64,000 nucleotides of DNA from Mycobacterium gallinarum (GTDB taxonomy: Bacteria > Actinomycetota > Actinomycetes > Mycobacteriales > Mycobacteriaceae). Below the pieces are notes generated by a model, which saw nothing but the letters and a program-made list of their open reading frames with translations, was not told where the DNA came from and did no database searches. The position numbers and the translations under genes were made by a program. This document shows, piece after piece, positions 63,541 through 64,000 of this stretch (within the stretch, counting starts at the first letter, position 1; the number at the start of each line of letters is the position of its first letter). The DNA lies in the NCBI RefSeq assembly GCF_010726765.1, contig NZ_AP022601.1, positions 1,302,001 to 1,366,000 on the forward strand, in the 5' to 3' direction.

Positions 63541-64000
63541 TCAGCGCAGGACGACTCCGCCCGTGATGCCCGTGAACTGCGCGCGAAGCTCGGTCTTGAG
63601 TAGCTTGCCGGTGGCGTTGCGCGGCAGTTCGGCGACGAAGTGCACGTCGCGCGGACACTTGAAGTGCGCCAGCCGCTCCCGGCACCAAGCCACGATCTCC
63701 TCGGCGCTAGGTGCCTGTGTTGCCGGGTCGGCGACGACGATCGCGACGACGCGTTCGCCCCACTTCGAGTCCTTGCCGCCGATCACGGCGGCGTCGAGTA
63801 CCGCCGGGTGGCGGAAGAGAACCTGCTCGACCTCGATCGGGTAGACGTTCTCGCCGCCGGAGATGATCATGTCCTTCTTGCGGTCGACGAGGGTGATGTA
63901 GCCCTCCGCGTCCATACGCCCCAGATCGCCCGTGTGGAACCAGCCCCCGCGTAACGCCTCGGCGCTCGCCTCGGCTTTCATCCAGTAGCCGGCGAACACG
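63541..64000 (-). CDS. Acyl-CoA synthetase (FadD-type AMP-binding enzyme), 3' part only
   Basis: The gene runs off the right edge, and 153 codons of the C-terminus are visible. They include the hinge and core motif GGWFHTGDLGRMDAEGYITL, VDRKKDMIISGGENVYPIEV and, near the end, the catalytic lysine segment LPRNATGKLLKTELR. These belong to the adenylate-forming family and suggest a medium/long-chain acyl-CoA or aryl-CoA ligase. It would activate the substrate for the nearby beta-oxidation-like operon (inference from context). Confidence 0.92.
   Translation of the reverse strand, partial: VFAGYWMKAEASAEALRGGWFHTGDLGRMDAEGYITLVDRKKDMIISGGENVYPIEVEQVLFRHPAVLDAAVIGGKDSKWGERVVAIVVADPATQAPSAEEIVAWCRERLAHFKCPRDVHFVAELPRNATGKLLKTELRAQFTGITGGVVLR

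Overview
The window comes from a high-GC actinobacterium, almost certainly a fast-growing environmental mycobacterium (Mycolicibacterium type). The left third has the gene order of the Mycobacterium tuberculosis stretch Rv1593c to Rv1614: nadR-nadABC, hisDCBHA-impA-hisFI, bcp, trpE-(membrane gene)-trpC-trpB-trpA-lgt. Translational coupling by ATGA/GTGA overlaps is the rule. No rRNA, tRNA or CRISPR array is visible.

Region 1 (1-24.7 kb) is core metabolism. NadR faces nadABC across a palindrome. A small insert follows, in which two paralogous membrane-anchored proteins bracket a TetR regulator, an alcohol dehydrogenase and a Ddn-like protein. The histidine and tryptophan operons are next, separated by an esterase, an ABC ATPase, a peroxiredoxin and a PhyH-like dioxygenase. 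lgt closes the block and carries a very long acidic C-terminal tail built from 62-residue tandem repeats. A 21-bp perfect repeat is built into the start of hisC and recurs as a nine-codon mini-ORF in front of trpB.

Region 2 (24.7-33.2 kb) begins where synteny with M. tuberculosis stops. An insertion sequence with paired 25-bp repeats at both ends and a GTCAG duplication sits just upstream of a 13E12-family HNH gene whose start codon lies inside a perfect mycobacterial SOS box. A CitAB-type two-component system follows, divergent from a tripartite tricarboxylate transporter (TctC-TctB-TctA) and a universal stress protein.

Region 3 (33.1-43.5 kb) is assimilatory nitrogen metabolism: a 117-residue unknown gene-nirB-nirD on the minus strand, divergent narK with a GlnR-like box between them, then a large single-chain nitrate reductase fused to a flavodoxin/FAD/NADPH module. 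Convergent to it is ctaD (cytochrome oxidase subunit I), interrupted by one extra base.

Region 4 (43.6-64 kb) is accessory lipid, ketone and alkane catabolism with many local regulators. It holds a thiolase-dehydrogenase-CMD operon and a TetR-thioesterase-hydrolase set that share a promoter-proximal element; a CYP153 alkane hydroxylase operon (ferredoxin, P450, ferredoxin reductase) with a divergent AraC regulator; and a large beta-oxidation-like operon (SCP2-type thiolase, DUF35 protein, LLM flavin oxidoreductase, four MaoC-like hotdog proteins, enoyl-CoA hydratase, TIGR03084 protein). That operon ends in an AtuA-like gene broken by about eight single-base frameshifts. A TetR regulator and the 3' part of an acyl-CoA synthetase gene close the window.
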